This document shows, piece after piece, positions 1-6,857 of a stretch of DNA of 9,277 bases. Source of the stretch: Rhodobacter sp. (GTDB lineage: Bacteria; Pseudomonadota; Alphaproteobacteria; Rhodobacterales; Rhodobacteraceae); contig DPZQ01000155.1 in the NCBI GenBank assembly GCA_003536295.1, positions 1 to 9,277 on the forward strand, given 5' to 3'. The translations under genes were made by a program, and so were the position numbers. Position 1 is the first letter of the stretch. Each line of letters opens with the position of its first letter. The notes under the pieces were generated by a model. The model ran no database searches, was not told the origin of the DNA, and worked only from the letters and a program-made list of their open reading frames with translations.

Positions 1-112
1 ATCAGTGCAGGTCACGCTCCACACCACAGACGGCCAAGTCTTTATTACCTCTGTTGGAAATTTGCTTCCAGGAAGGTTTGACCCCTCACATATGGATAAA
101 ACGGGGCAATAA
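1..112 (+). CDS. cdd: Cytidine deaminase, C-terminal end (partial)
   Basis: Only the last 36 codons are in the window, read from base 2 to a TAA at 110-112. The fragment reads SVQVTLHTTDGQVFITSVGN and continues with LLPGRFDPSHMDKTGQ. An LLPxxF segment near the C-terminus is typical of homotetrameric cytidine deaminases, which hydrolyse cytidine and deoxycytidine to uridine and deoxyuridine. The zinc-binding HAE and PCxxC motifs would lie upstream and are not visible. The stop codon shares one base with the ATG of deoA (TAATG), so the two genes are very probably co-transcribed and translationally coupled. The product would feed deoxyuridine to the next enzyme. The identification rests on a short fragment and on context, and is good rather than certain. 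Confidence 0.8.
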   Translation, partial: SVQVTLHTTDGQVFITSVGNLLPGRFDPSHMDKTGQ

Positions 113-1422
113 TGGACGCGCGCGCCATAATTGCAACCCTGCGCGCAGGCGGCCAGCTGTCTGCATCAGAGCTAAATTGGTTTGCCCATGGCCTAGCAGA
201 CGGCACGGTGTCTGACGCGCAAGCGGGTGCTTTTGCTATGGCCGTTTGCTTCAATGGACTGGGGGATGAGGGCGCCGTAGCATTGACCCGCGCCATGCGC
301 GACAGCGGCCAAACCATGTCTTGGGACTTGCCCGGCCCTGTAATTGACAAACATTCAACGGGTGGAATTGGGGATTGCACCTCACTTTTACTGGCACCTG
401 CTTTGGCGGCTTGTGGGGCCTATGTGCCGATGATCTCAGGCAAAGGATTGGGGCATACGGGCGGCACGCTTGATAAGCTTGAATCCATTCCGGGTTTTCG
501 CATTCATCTGAACTTGCCGCAGTTACAAAGACAAATTCGCGATGTGCATTGTGCAATCGTGGCCACAAACGAAACGATCGCCCCTGCCGATGCCCGCCTT
601 TATGCCGTGCGCGATGTGACTGCCACAATCTCAAGCATTGATCTGATCACCGCTTCGATCTTGTCTAAAAAGTTGGCCGCAGGGTTAGAAGCGCTGGTGC
701 TAGACGTCAAAGTCGGCTCCGGGGCTTTTATGAAGACCATGCCCGAAGCCACCGCGCTGGCCCAAGCTTTGGTAAAAGCCGCGCAAGGGGCTGGCTGTAT
801 GACAACGGCCTTTATCACCGACATGTCGCAGCCCCTTGCGACCGCCGCGGGCAACGCACTTGAGGTGATCGAAGTGATGGAGACGCTGACGGGAAGTTCT
901 ATCAATTTGGCCCTTTGGGATCTAACCATAGCCCTGGGAGGTGAGGCGCTAGCCCTAGGTGGGCTGGCCGCCGACGCAAACGACGGGGCCGCACGTATTG
1001 TAAATGCACTTGAAACAGGGGCCGCAGCCGAAGTCTTTGGTCGCATGATCGCTGCTCAAGGGGGTCCAACCGATTTTGTCGAACGTTGGCCAGACCGCTT
1101 GCCCTCGGCTCCTGTGTTGGTTGATGTGCCCTGCCTGAAATCAGGATTTATCACAGCCATCGATGGACAAGCCTTGGGTCTTGCGGTGATCGGCCTGGGC
1201 GGCGGGCGTTACCATGCAAATGATAAGATCAACCCATCCGTCGGGCTGTCTGATATGGCAGCCTTAGGTGAGGAATGCGACCCTGACGTTTCACTTTGTC
1301 AAATCCACGCAGCAAGCCTGGCCGATGCCGAAGCCGCAATTTTGGCCGTGCAAGCCGCTTTTGAAATATCAGACGCGCCACCAGTTGATCCCGAGCTTAT
1401 TTATAAAAGAATAACCAAATGA
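112..1422 (+). CDS. deoA: Thymidine phosphorylase
   Basis: Cytoplasmic enzyme that splits thymidine or deoxyuridine with phosphate into the base and 2-deoxyribose-1-phosphate. At 436 residues it has the usual length of bacterial DeoA. The phosphate-binding KHSTGG segment is at residues 80-85. The family signature follows at about 109-124 (SGKGLGHTGGTLDKLE), with Lys where the common pattern has Arg. Residues matching the E. coli thymine-binding set are H81, R167, S182 and K186, each four positions lower than in E. coli, so the active site looks intact. The C-terminal domain carries the expected GGGRYHANDKINPSVGL stretch near residue 367. The ATG at 112 is preceded by GGGG at 103-106 with five-base spacing and overlaps the cdd stop by one base. 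It overlaps deoB by four bases (ATGA). Pyrimidine-nucleoside phosphorylase (Pdp) is the nearest alternative, but the length and the pairing with deoB favour DeoA. Confidence 0.96.
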   Translation: MDARAIIATLRAGGQLSASELNWFAHGLADGTVSDAQAGAFAMAVCFNGLGDEGAVALTRAMRDSGQTMSWDLPGPVIDKHSTGGIGDCTSLLLAPALAACGAYVPMISGKGLGHTGGTLDKLESIPGFRIHLNLPQLQRQIRDVHCAIVATNETIAPADARLYAVRDVTATISSIDLITASILSKKLAAGLEALVLDVKVGSGAFMKTMPEATALAQALVKAAQGAGCMTTAFITDMSQPLATAAGNALEVIEVMETLTGSSINLALWDLTIALGGEALALGGLAADANDGAARIVNALETGAAAEVFGRMIAAQGGPTDFVERWPDRLPSAPVLVDVPCLKSGFITAIDGQALGLAVIGLGGGRYHANDKINPSVGLSDMAALGEECDPDVSLCQIHAASLADAEAAILAVQAAFEISDAPPVDPELIYKRITK

Positions 1423-2621
1423 AAAGACGCGCCTTTTTGATCGTAATGGATTCTGTGGGCTGTGGTGCTGCCCCTGATGCGGCTGATTTTGGAGATCTTG
1501 GATCAAATACGTTAGGCCACATAGCCCAAATCTGTGCGAATGGTGGGGCTAATCAGGGACGACAGGGGGCCCTTCATCTACCTAATTTAGCGCGCCTTGG
1601 GCTTTGGAATGCTGCAAGGCTGGCCTCAGATATGGCGCTGCCAGAAGCTGATCCTAGCCCCGCTGGCCGCTGGGGCGCGGGCATCGAACGCTCACGCGGC
1701 AAAGACACCCCGTCAGGCCATTGGGAGCTGGCGGGCGTGCCTGTGCCGTGGGATTGGACCTACTTTCCTAAAACTACTCCTTGCTTTCCCAAGGTCCTAA
1801 CGGACAGGGTCCAAGCCCTTGCACAAACCGACGGTGTTTTGGGAAACTGTCACGCTTCTGGGTTAAAAATCATCGCTGACTTAGGGGCTGAGCATCTGAC
1901 CACCGGCTTTCCAATTTGCTACACTTCGGCCGATTCTGTTTTTCAAATTGCCGCACATGAACAAAGCTTTGGGCTTGAGCGCCTTTTGCAGCTTTGCCGC
2001 GATATCGCGCCAAAACTGCACGCCATGAAGGTAGGGAGGGTGATTGCGCGCCCCTTTATAGGCAAGAATGGAGCCTTCACACGCAGCCCAAATCGTCGTG
2101 ACTTCGCCATAAGCCCCCCTGCCCCGACCCTTTTAGATTGGGCCCAGACCAATGGACATACAACCCATGCAATAGGCAAGATCAGCGACATCTTCTCTGG
2201 GCAAGGGATAGCACAGTCTTATCACGGCAAAAATGACCGCGATCTGGCTGCGCATCTCTTAAACCTGGCAGATAGAGCCGAAGACGGCGCATTTGTCTTT
2301 GCAAACTTTGTTGAATTTGACAGTATTTACGGCCATCCTCGCGATGTAGCAGGCTATGCGCGGGCCTTGGAGTGGTTTGACCAGATTGTGGGCCATTTTT
2401 TGGCAAAACTGCGGCGCGGCGATCTGGCAATATTTACGGCAGACCATGGCAATGACCCCAGCTTCAAAGGGACGGACCATACGCGCGAACATGTGCCCGT
2501 TTTAGTGGCAGGGGCCGGTGCAGGCGAAATTGGTCTTTGCGCCTTTCAAGATGTTGCATCCTCAATTGCGGGGCATTTAAAATTAGACATGCAAGGGGCG
2601 GGTCAAAGTTTTTTAAAGTGA
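1419..2621 (+). CDS. deoB: Phosphopentomutase
   Basis: Interconverts (deoxy)ribose-1-phosphate and the 5-phosphate, linking nucleoside phosphorolysis by DeoA to central carbon metabolism. The 400-residue length fits the prokaryotic DeoB family of the alkaline-phosphatase superfamily, which uses two Mn ions. Visible motifs are the N-terminal metal Asp in FLIVMDSVGCGAAPDA (D11), the activating threonine in GKDTPSGHWE (T97, equivalent to the phosphothreonine of the Bacillus cereus enzyme), FDSIYGHPRD (D301, H306), TADHGNDPS (D342, H343) and DHTREHVP (H354). All metal ligands appear present. The ATG overlaps the deoA stop by four bases and has only a weak purine-rich region upstream, so translational coupling is likely. 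deoC, the aldolase for the next step, is not in the window. In many related genomes an adenosine deaminase gene (add) sits between deoB and upp, from memory; here there is none. Confidence 0.97.
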   Translation: MKRRAFLIVMDSVGCGAAPDAADFGDLGSNTLGHIAQICANGGANQGRQGALHLPNLARLGLWNAARLASDMALPEADPSPAGRWGAGIERSRGKDTPSGHWELAGVPVPWDWTYFPKTTPCFPKVLTDRVQALAQTDGVLGNCHASGLKIIADLGAEHLTTGFPICYTSADSVFQIAAHEQSFGLERLLQLCRDIAPKLHAMKVGRVIARPFIGKNGAFTRSPNRRDFAISPPAPTLLDWAQTNGHTTHAIGKISDIFSGQGIAQSYHGKNDRDLAAHLLNLADRAEDGAFVFANFVEFDSIYGHPRDVAGYARALEWFDQIVGHFLAKLRRGDLAIFTADHGNDPSFKGTDHTREHVPVLVAGAGAGEIGLCAFQDVASSIAGHLKLDMQGAGQSFLK

Positions 2622-2650
2622 CGAGCACGTTTAGGTAAGTCTTTTGTGAC

Positions 2651-2679
2651 TTTGCAAAATATGATTAAATGAAAATAAT
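2651..2679 (+). promoter_or_regulatory. Candidate promoter for upp
   Basis: Within the AT-rich spacer after deoB, TTTGCA (2651-2656) and AATAAT (2674-2679) are separated by 17 bases. Each differs little from the sigma-70 consensus (4/6 and 5/6 matches). Transcription would then start near 2686. A TATGAT at 2660-2665 is a second good -10 candidate but has no recognisable -35 at the right distance. If real, upp and the SPOR gene would form a unit separable from cdd-deoA-deoB. The spacer also contains a weak inverted repeat AAGTC/GACTT at 2637-2652, too poor to call a terminator. Confidence 0.4.
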
Positions 2680-2686
2680 AAGTTGA

Positions 2687-2703
2687 CCCACTCTTTATGT
2701 GGG
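2687..2703 (+). other. Hairpin in the upp leader
   Basis: CCCAC (2687-2691) and GTGGG (2699-2703) form a perfect five-base stem around a seven-base loop, TCTTTAT. It falls within a few bases of the predicted transcription start, so the RNA would begin with this hairpin. It has no following T-run on this strand, so it is not a normal terminator. A role in mRNA stability or leader control is speculation. The second arm contains a GTG in frame with upp, which makes that GTG an unlikely start. Confidence 0.3.
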
Positions 2704-2737
2704 CCAAAGACACGCAAGCGAATTAATTGGAGCCATG

Positions 2738-3385
2738 ATGACCCATTCCCCACAAACACCTCATTTGACCGTGGTGCAACACCCACTGGTTCAGCACAAA
2801 CTAACCATTATGCGTGACAAATCCACACCCACACCCCTTTTTCGCCAACTGTTGCGAGAAATCAGTCTTTTACTGGCTTATGAGGTCACACGGGAACTTG
2901 ATATGACCACGACCCAAATCGAAACGCCGCTGCAAATGATGCAAGCCCCAACGCTTGATGGTAAAAAACTGGCGTTAGTGTCGATCTTGAGGGCAGGTAA
3001 TGGACTGTTAGACGGAATATTAGAGTTGATCCCCGCTGCGCGAGTGGGCTTTGTCGGGCTTTATCGCGATCCTGACACCTTAAAACCCGTGCAATATTAC
3101 TGCAAATTACCCGACATGTTAGAGGCACGTGCAGCAATCGTTGTCGACCCTATGTTGGCAACAGGCAACTCATCCGTCGCGGCGATTGATCTTTTGAAAG
3201 AAAAAGGAGCGCAAAATATAAGGTTTTTATGTTTACTTGCCGCACCAGAAGGTGTCGCACGAATGCAAGCGGCGCATCCCGACGTGCCCATTGTGACCGC
3301 CGCACTTGATAGCCACTTAAACGATCACGGATATATCGTGCCGGGGCTTGGCGATGCGGGCGACAGAATGTATGGAACTAAATGA
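2738..3385 (+). CDS. upp: Uracil phosphoribosyltransferase
   Basis: Salvages uracil with PRPP to UMP and pyrophosphate. From the chosen start the protein has 215 residues, close to the usual 208-215. The PRPP-binding loop VVDPMLATGNSS is at residues 135-146; the Asn after ATG, in place of the Gly of the E. coli type, is a variant I recall from alphaproteobacteria. The uracil-binding C-terminal segment YIVPGLGDAGDRMYGT is at 199-214, and SILRAGNGLL at about 82-91. The frame stays open back to a GTG at 2699, and an ATG at 2735 is also in frame. I prefer the ATG at 2738 because GGAG at 2729-2732 is five bases upstream, against two for the ATG at 2735, and because the family starts near HLTVVQHPLVQHKL. 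It uses the uracil released by DeoA from deoxyuridine, which fits its place downstream of cdd-deoA-deoB. The SPOR gene follows after 15 bp. Confidence 0.95.
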   Translation: MTHSPQTPHLTVVQHPLVQHKLTIMRDKSTPTPLFRQLLREISLLLAYEVTRELDMTTTQIETPLQMMQAPTLDGKKLALVSILRAGNGLLDGILELIPAARVGFVGLYRDPDTLKPVQYYCKLPDMLEARAAIVVDPMLATGNSSVAAIDLLKEKGAQNIRFLCLLAAPEGVARMQAAHPDVPIVTAALDSHLNDHGYIVPGLGDAGDRMYGTK

Positions 3386-3400
3386 CAACCAGAAGGGTTA

Positions 3401-4177
3401 GTGACAATGACGCTTAGATTTGGATTAACAGGTTTTTCGGCGTTGATGTTGGCCAGCATAACAATGTCAGGCGTAAATGTCGGCCCAGCCCAAAGCCAAA
3501 CGATAAAGGCAGCACCTTCAGAATGGCCTAATCCAAAGTATCGCGGTGGCATCTATGTTGACACCACAGGCTGCGTTTACCTGCGCGCCCTAACAGCCGC
3601 TGGCCTTACATGGGAACCGCGCCTGACCCCCGATGACATCCATATGTGCGGCTATAGCCCAACAGGATCCGCCGCGATGCCCTTTGCGCAAGCGCCTAAA
3701 GTGGCAACGTCTGAACCACCCCGTCCCCAACAAGTAACCCAAGCTCTACCCGATACCCCATTATCCACCCAACCAGAGCCCAAACCCGCGCCAGAGGTTG
3801 TAGCTAAACCTGCAAAACAGGCCAACACTTCGGTTACCGTCACTGCAACACCGGTTGAGCCTCCCGCCGCCACTCAGGTCATTACAAACGAAGCATCAAA
3901 AGAAAAAACCCCCACGGCCAGCGCTCTTAAAAAAAACTCTGACCAGGGAACTGCGGGTCTTTATGTACAAATCGCCCTTTTTGCTCAACCTGAAAATACT
4001 ACAAAAACAGTGTCTAAACTTACGAAAATAGGCCTTCCCATCCAAACGCGCCAGGTCACCCTGAACGAAAAACGGTTCACCAATGTTGTGGCTGGTCCCT
4101 TTACACAACGCGCAGAGGCGAATGAAGCTCTAAGCACTATTCAACAACAGGGTTTTAAAGACGCCTATTTGCGATAA
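3401..4177 (+). CDS. Exported SPOR-domain protein
   Basis: A 258-residue protein with an N-terminal hydrophobic export signal (about residues 5-32, a possible cleavage site near PAQS-Q). A short globular region follows (about 44-88, YRGGIYVDTTGCVYL through HMCGY) with two cysteines, C58 and C83, that could form a disulfide. Next come a Pro/Ala/Lys-rich linker (about 95-182) and a C-terminal SPOR domain (about 184-258, starting GLYVQIALFAQPENT). SPOR domains bind glycan strands stripped of stem peptides, usually at the division septum, so a periplasmic role at cell wall or division sites is inferred. The start may be GTG 3401 or ATG 3407; AAGGG at 3393-3397 lies three or nine bases upstream, respectively. 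The 15-bp gap from upp suggests co-transcription. Its TAA abuts, with no intervening base, the stop of the opposing gene. No catalytic domain is visible, and I do not recognise a specific gene name. Confidence 0.85.
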   Translation: MTMTLRFGLTGFSALMLASITMSGVNVGPAQSQTIKAAPSEWPNPKYRGGIYVDTTGCVYLRALTAAGLTWEPRLTPDDIHMCGYSPTGSAAMPFAQAPKVATSEPPRPQQVTQALPDTPLSTQPEPKPAPEVVAKPAKQANTSVTVTATPVEPPAATQVITNEASKEKTPTASALKKNSDQGTAGLYVQIALFAQPENTTKTVSKLTKIGLPIQTRQVTLNEKRFTNVVAGPFTQRAEANEALSTIQQQGFKDAYLR

Positions 4178-5236
4178 TTACTCGGCGCATATATCTTGCA
4201 GGCTGATCCATTCCCCATCGCTTAGAATTGTGCGCCCCGACCCTTCAGGGAAAGGGTCGTAGCTGCGTAAATAAAGCGCAGTCTGGCCCGCCTCTTCTTG
4301 AGCTTGGGCATAGGGGGCGGTTGAAATCTCGGCATTTTTAAAGAGTGCAATCAGGGCAGCATCCTCAACCTTGGGATGAGGTGTCCGTAGGACCACCTCT
4401 CCATAACCCCAGACCGACTTTGGTGGTAATTTACTGGTAGTCAAAAGTTTAAAACTTGGCAGCACGCCAGCATAATGCAGAAGCTCTTCCAAAGGATCTT
4501 GAGTAGGTATTTTTGCAAATTCGGCTAACAAAAATCCTGCAAAGGCCTCAGGCCCAATACTTTTTTCCAACAAATTTTGATTCACAACAAACAAGGGACC
4601 AGGCAGGGTGATGATCGTGTTTGCAGTCGAACGCACCACCAACAAACGTGCCTGTTCCTTAGCAAAAAGACGCCTCATCAACACTTTAGTTGCCTCAAGC
4701 CCCAATTCTGTCGCGCAAGACGAGCCTGTCAGCCGAGCCAAATCCATAAAAGCCAGCGCCCCGATGTCGCGGCGCACCGAAGGCGGTACCACCGATGCCG
4801 TATGTGCCGTCAAAATGGCTGGGCCCGCAAACAAGCCAAGCCCCACAATCGCTGCTGTTACGGCTCCAACCACATAACCGCGCAACCGACCCGGTTTGGG
4901 ACGCGATTGGCTCATCCGATCGATCAGGCCCGTCAAGCGCACAGAAATGGAACCCGGGATCAGTTCAAGACTTTCATCCTCTTGTTCGCTGGGAGCGAGC
5001 ACCACCACATCGCTTGCAGATTTGCGCCGAACCAGCGCGTCTAAAGCCCAATGCGCGAGTGCTATTTCGCTACGTGGGTCTAGTAAAACAAGACTACGCC
5101 CCTGCACAACAAGCACAACGTCGCGCGCAGGGGCGTCGCCCCCCTCGCGCCACAGCGCATAGGCGAAGTTTTCCTGATTTTCATGTTCAGCCACCATGGA
5201 CAAATGGGCCTTGACCTGAGAGATATCTTCAAACAT
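4178..5236 (-). CDS. Membrane-anchored M48-like protein lacking the HEXXH motif
   Basis: A 352-residue protein. Residues about 22-105 form a soluble N-terminal region (ARDVVLVVQGRSLVLLDP at 37-54) resembling the N-terminal domain found before some bacterial M48 peptidases (DUF7092-like, from memory). One transmembrane helix spans about 120-143. Then comes SVVPPSVRRDIGALAF (148-163), like the start of those peptidase domains. NTIITLPGPLFVVNQNLLEK (206-225) closely mirrors the M48 NAFALPGG...V...LL segment. Where HEXXH should follow, the protein reads LLAEFAKI (236-243): the Glu remains (E239) but both zinc-binding histidines are replaced, by A238 and K242. No clear third zinc ligand is visible. 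It is therefore probably a non-catalytic relative; a scaffold or regulatory role at the membrane is only inference. The ATG at 5236 has weak GAG upstream. The reading frame is intact, arguing against a pseudogene. The stop abuts the SPOR gene stop. Confidence 0.75.
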   Translation of the reverse strand: MFEDISQVKAHLSMVAEHENQENFAYALWREGGDAPARDVVLVVQGRSLVLLDPRSEIALAHWALDALVRRKSASDVVVLAPSEQEDESLELIPGSISVRLTGLIDRMSQSRPKPGRLRGYVVGAVTAAIVGLGLFAGPAILTAHTASVVPPSVRRDIGALAFMDLARLTGSSCATELGLEATKVLMRRLFAKEQARLLVVRSTANTIITLPGPLFVVNQNLLEKSIGPEAFAGFLLAEFAKIPTQDPLEELLHYAGVLPSFKLLTTSKLPPKSVWGYGEVVLRTPHPKVEDAALIALFKNAEISTAPYAQAQEEAGQTALYLRSYDPFPEGSGRTILSDGEWISLQDICAE

Positions 5237-5292
5237 TAGCTCAGCAAGCTAACCTTAACAATCACTCAATATCCTAATCCCTGAGAGCTCAG
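5237..5292. promoter_or_regulatory. Divergent intergenic region with small inverted repeat
   Basis: This 56-bp spacer must carry the start signals of both the M48-like gene (minus) and the transporter (plus) unless they are read through from afar. TTAGCT (5236-5241) and AGCTAA (5247-5252) form a perfect six-base inverted repeat with a five-base gap, next to the minus-strand start codon. It could be an operator half-site pair or chance. GAGAG at 5283-5287 is a fair ribosome binding site for the transporter, five bases before its ATG. I could not assign convincing -35/-10 boxes in either direction. Confidence 0.3.
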
Positions 5293-6222
5293 ATGAATTT
5301 CAACCCTGCTGCGCCGCGAGATCATATGCTTTTGTCGTTCGGGGCTATTTTATGTTATGCCTTCTCAGTCACATATGTTGACAACTATGTACGTGTCCTG
5401 GCCGAGGAGGGCAGCCTATGGCAATTTCACGCCATGCGGTCGGCTTTGTCTCTGGTGATCATGTGGGCCCTTGCGCTTTTGTTTTCTAAAAGCCTCAGGC
5501 CCAAAAATATCCGTGCGGTAGCGTTGCGCAGCTTGCTGCATGGCGGGGCTATCATGATTTATTTTGGGGCCTTGGCCTTTTTACCGGTGGCCCAAGTGGC
5601 AGCGGGGCTTTTTACGGCCCCTATTTTTGTTCTATTGATCCAACGTTGGGCGTTTAATGCAAAAATCGCGCCTTTGCAAATTCTGGCGGTTGCGGTTGGC
5701 TTTTGTGGTGTTGTCATGGTGCTTGGCCCAGAGGTGATGCAAGGCACGAGTTTAGCCGCCCTTTTACCAATTTTAGCGGCGGTGCTATATGCAATAGGCA
5801 ATATCACCACGCGGCGCAACTGCGGCCCGGAAACGGCTTGGGCGATGCTTACAGGATTTTTTATCGCCATAGGAATGATGGGCCTGACGGTTATGCTGAT
5901 ACTAACTGCCATCGGTTCTGAGGTTGCCCCAGGCCCCCAAGGCTTTATTGCGCGAGGTGCCGTATGGCCAGACGCAACCTTTTTGTTTTGGATCTTTATG
6001 CAGGCAGTTTTTTCAATTTTTGGCGTCGGCATGATGATCCAAGCCTACCGTCTAGCCGAAGCCAGCCGTGTCTCGGTGTTTGAATATGTATTGCTGCCCG
6101 TCTCAGCCTTTTGGGGCTATATACTTTGGGGGCAGCTTTTAAGCTGGGTCGCGATCATGGGTATGATCTTGATCGCGATCTCAGGTCTCTTAATTAGCCT
6201 ATTTCGCCCAATACAGGCCTAA
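5293..6222 (+). CDS. EamA/DMT-family transporter
   Basis: A 309-residue inner-membrane protein made almost entirely of hydrophobic helices. About ten transmembrane segments are arranged as two EamA repeats (about residues 14-144 and 157-305), the normal size and architecture of the drug/metabolite transporter superfamily. The end of the second repeat shows the familiar pattern of a helix starting near AYRLAEASRV, then EYVLLPVSAFWGYILWGQ (264-281). Substrates in this family range from amino acids and S-adenosylmethionine to nucleosides and drugs and cannot be read from the sequence. The gene lies beside pyrimidine salvage genes, but this is too weak to infer nucleoside transport. The start at ATG 5293 is supported by GAGAG five bases upstream. 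Its TAA overlaps the tdk stop on the other strand (shared bases 6219-6222). Confidence 0.88.
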   Translation: MNFNPAAPRDHMLLSFGAILCYAFSVTYVDNYVRVLAEEGSLWQFHAMRSALSLVIMWALALLFSKSLRPKNIRAVALRSLLHGGAIMIYFGALAFLPVAQVAAGLFTAPIFVLLIQRWAFNAKIAPLQILAVAVGFCGVVMVLGPEVMQGTSLAALLPILAAVLYAIGNITTRRNCGPETAWAMLTGFFIAIGMMGLTVMLILTAIGSEVAPGPQGFIARGAVWPDATFLFWIFMQAVFSIFGVGMMIQAYRLAEASRVSVFEYVLLPVSAFWGYILWGQLLSWVAIMGMILIAISGLLISLFRPIQA

Positions 6223-6803
6223 GGTTTGCCGTCAATCGCAGTGCGCCAATGGCGGCGACACAAGGACAAATAGGTTTCATTACCCCCAATCAGCACCTGT
6301 TCACCGTCGCGCAAAGGAGTGCCATCGGGTCCATTGCGCACCACCATAGTGGCTTTTTTACCGCACGCACAAATGGTTCGCACTTCGCGCATTTCATCGG
6401 CCCAAGCCAAAAGTGCGGCAGAACCTGGGAACAAATCGCCGCGAAAATCAACGCGCAGCCCGTAGCACATAATAGGCACACCAAGGTCATCAACCGAGCA
6501 GGCTAATTGCCAGACCTGCTCTTTGGTTAAAAACTGCGCCTCGTCAAAAAAAACGCACGCCACTTTTTCCATGGCAAAGCGGCTTTTTAATTTTGCAAAT
6601 AAATCATCATCAGGGGAGAATGTATCCGCATCTTGCCCAATGCCAATACGACTGGCAATTCGCGCTTGACCGGCGCGATTGTCAAACTGAGCGGTCAGCA
6701 AATATGTCTGCATCCCACCTTCGCGGTAGTTATGCGACGCTTGCAAAAGCGCGGTCGATTTTCCCGCATTCATCGTTGAATAATGGAAATAAAGTTTGGC
6801 CAT
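6219..6803 (-). CDS. tdk: Thymidine kinase
   Basis: Phosphorylates thymidine and deoxyuridine with ATP to dTMP/dUMP in the cytoplasm. At 194 residues it matches the type II (TK1-like) family. The P-loop is YSTMNAGKS (8-16), the Walker B/catalytic segment is FFDEAQFL (85-92) and YGLRVDFRGDLFPGS lies at 114-128. Zinc-ribbon ligands are probably C145, C147, C182 and H185 (CACGKKA and CRRHW). GGNETYLSLC (173-182) matches the thymidine-binding lasso region. All key residues appear present. The start MAKLYFHYSTMNAGKS is typical, though no clear Shine-Dalgarno sequence precedes it. The helicase gene lies 54 bp upstream on the same strand, so tdk may be read as its second cistron. Having both Tdk and DeoA means thymidine can be either salvaged or degraded. 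Confidence 0.96.
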   Translation of the reverse strand: MAKLYFHYSTMNAGKSTALLQASHNYREGGMQTYLLTAQFDNRAGQARIASRIGIGQDADTFSPDDDLFAKLKSRFAMEKVACVFFDEAQFLTKEQVWQLACSVDDLGVPIMCYGLRVDFRGDLFPGSAALLAWADEMREVRTICACGKKATMVVRNGPDGTPLRDGEQVLIGGNETYLSLCRRHWRTAIDGKP

Positions 6804-6857
6804 GGGATGAAATACCCAAGGCCAAACAAAGCTGCAAGCCCCATTTTGGCGAACTTA

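Noticed and set aside
600..1046. A 148-codon minus-strand open frame inside deoA
   Set aside because: It is fully antisense to the conserved deoA coding sequence and has the Ala/Ser-rich composition typical of such antisense frames.
2699..2737. Upstream GTG start for upp giving 228 residues
   Set aside because: The GTG sits inside a predicted hairpin, has no ribosome binding site, and the extra residues do not match the family N-terminus; ATG 2738 has well-placed GGAG.
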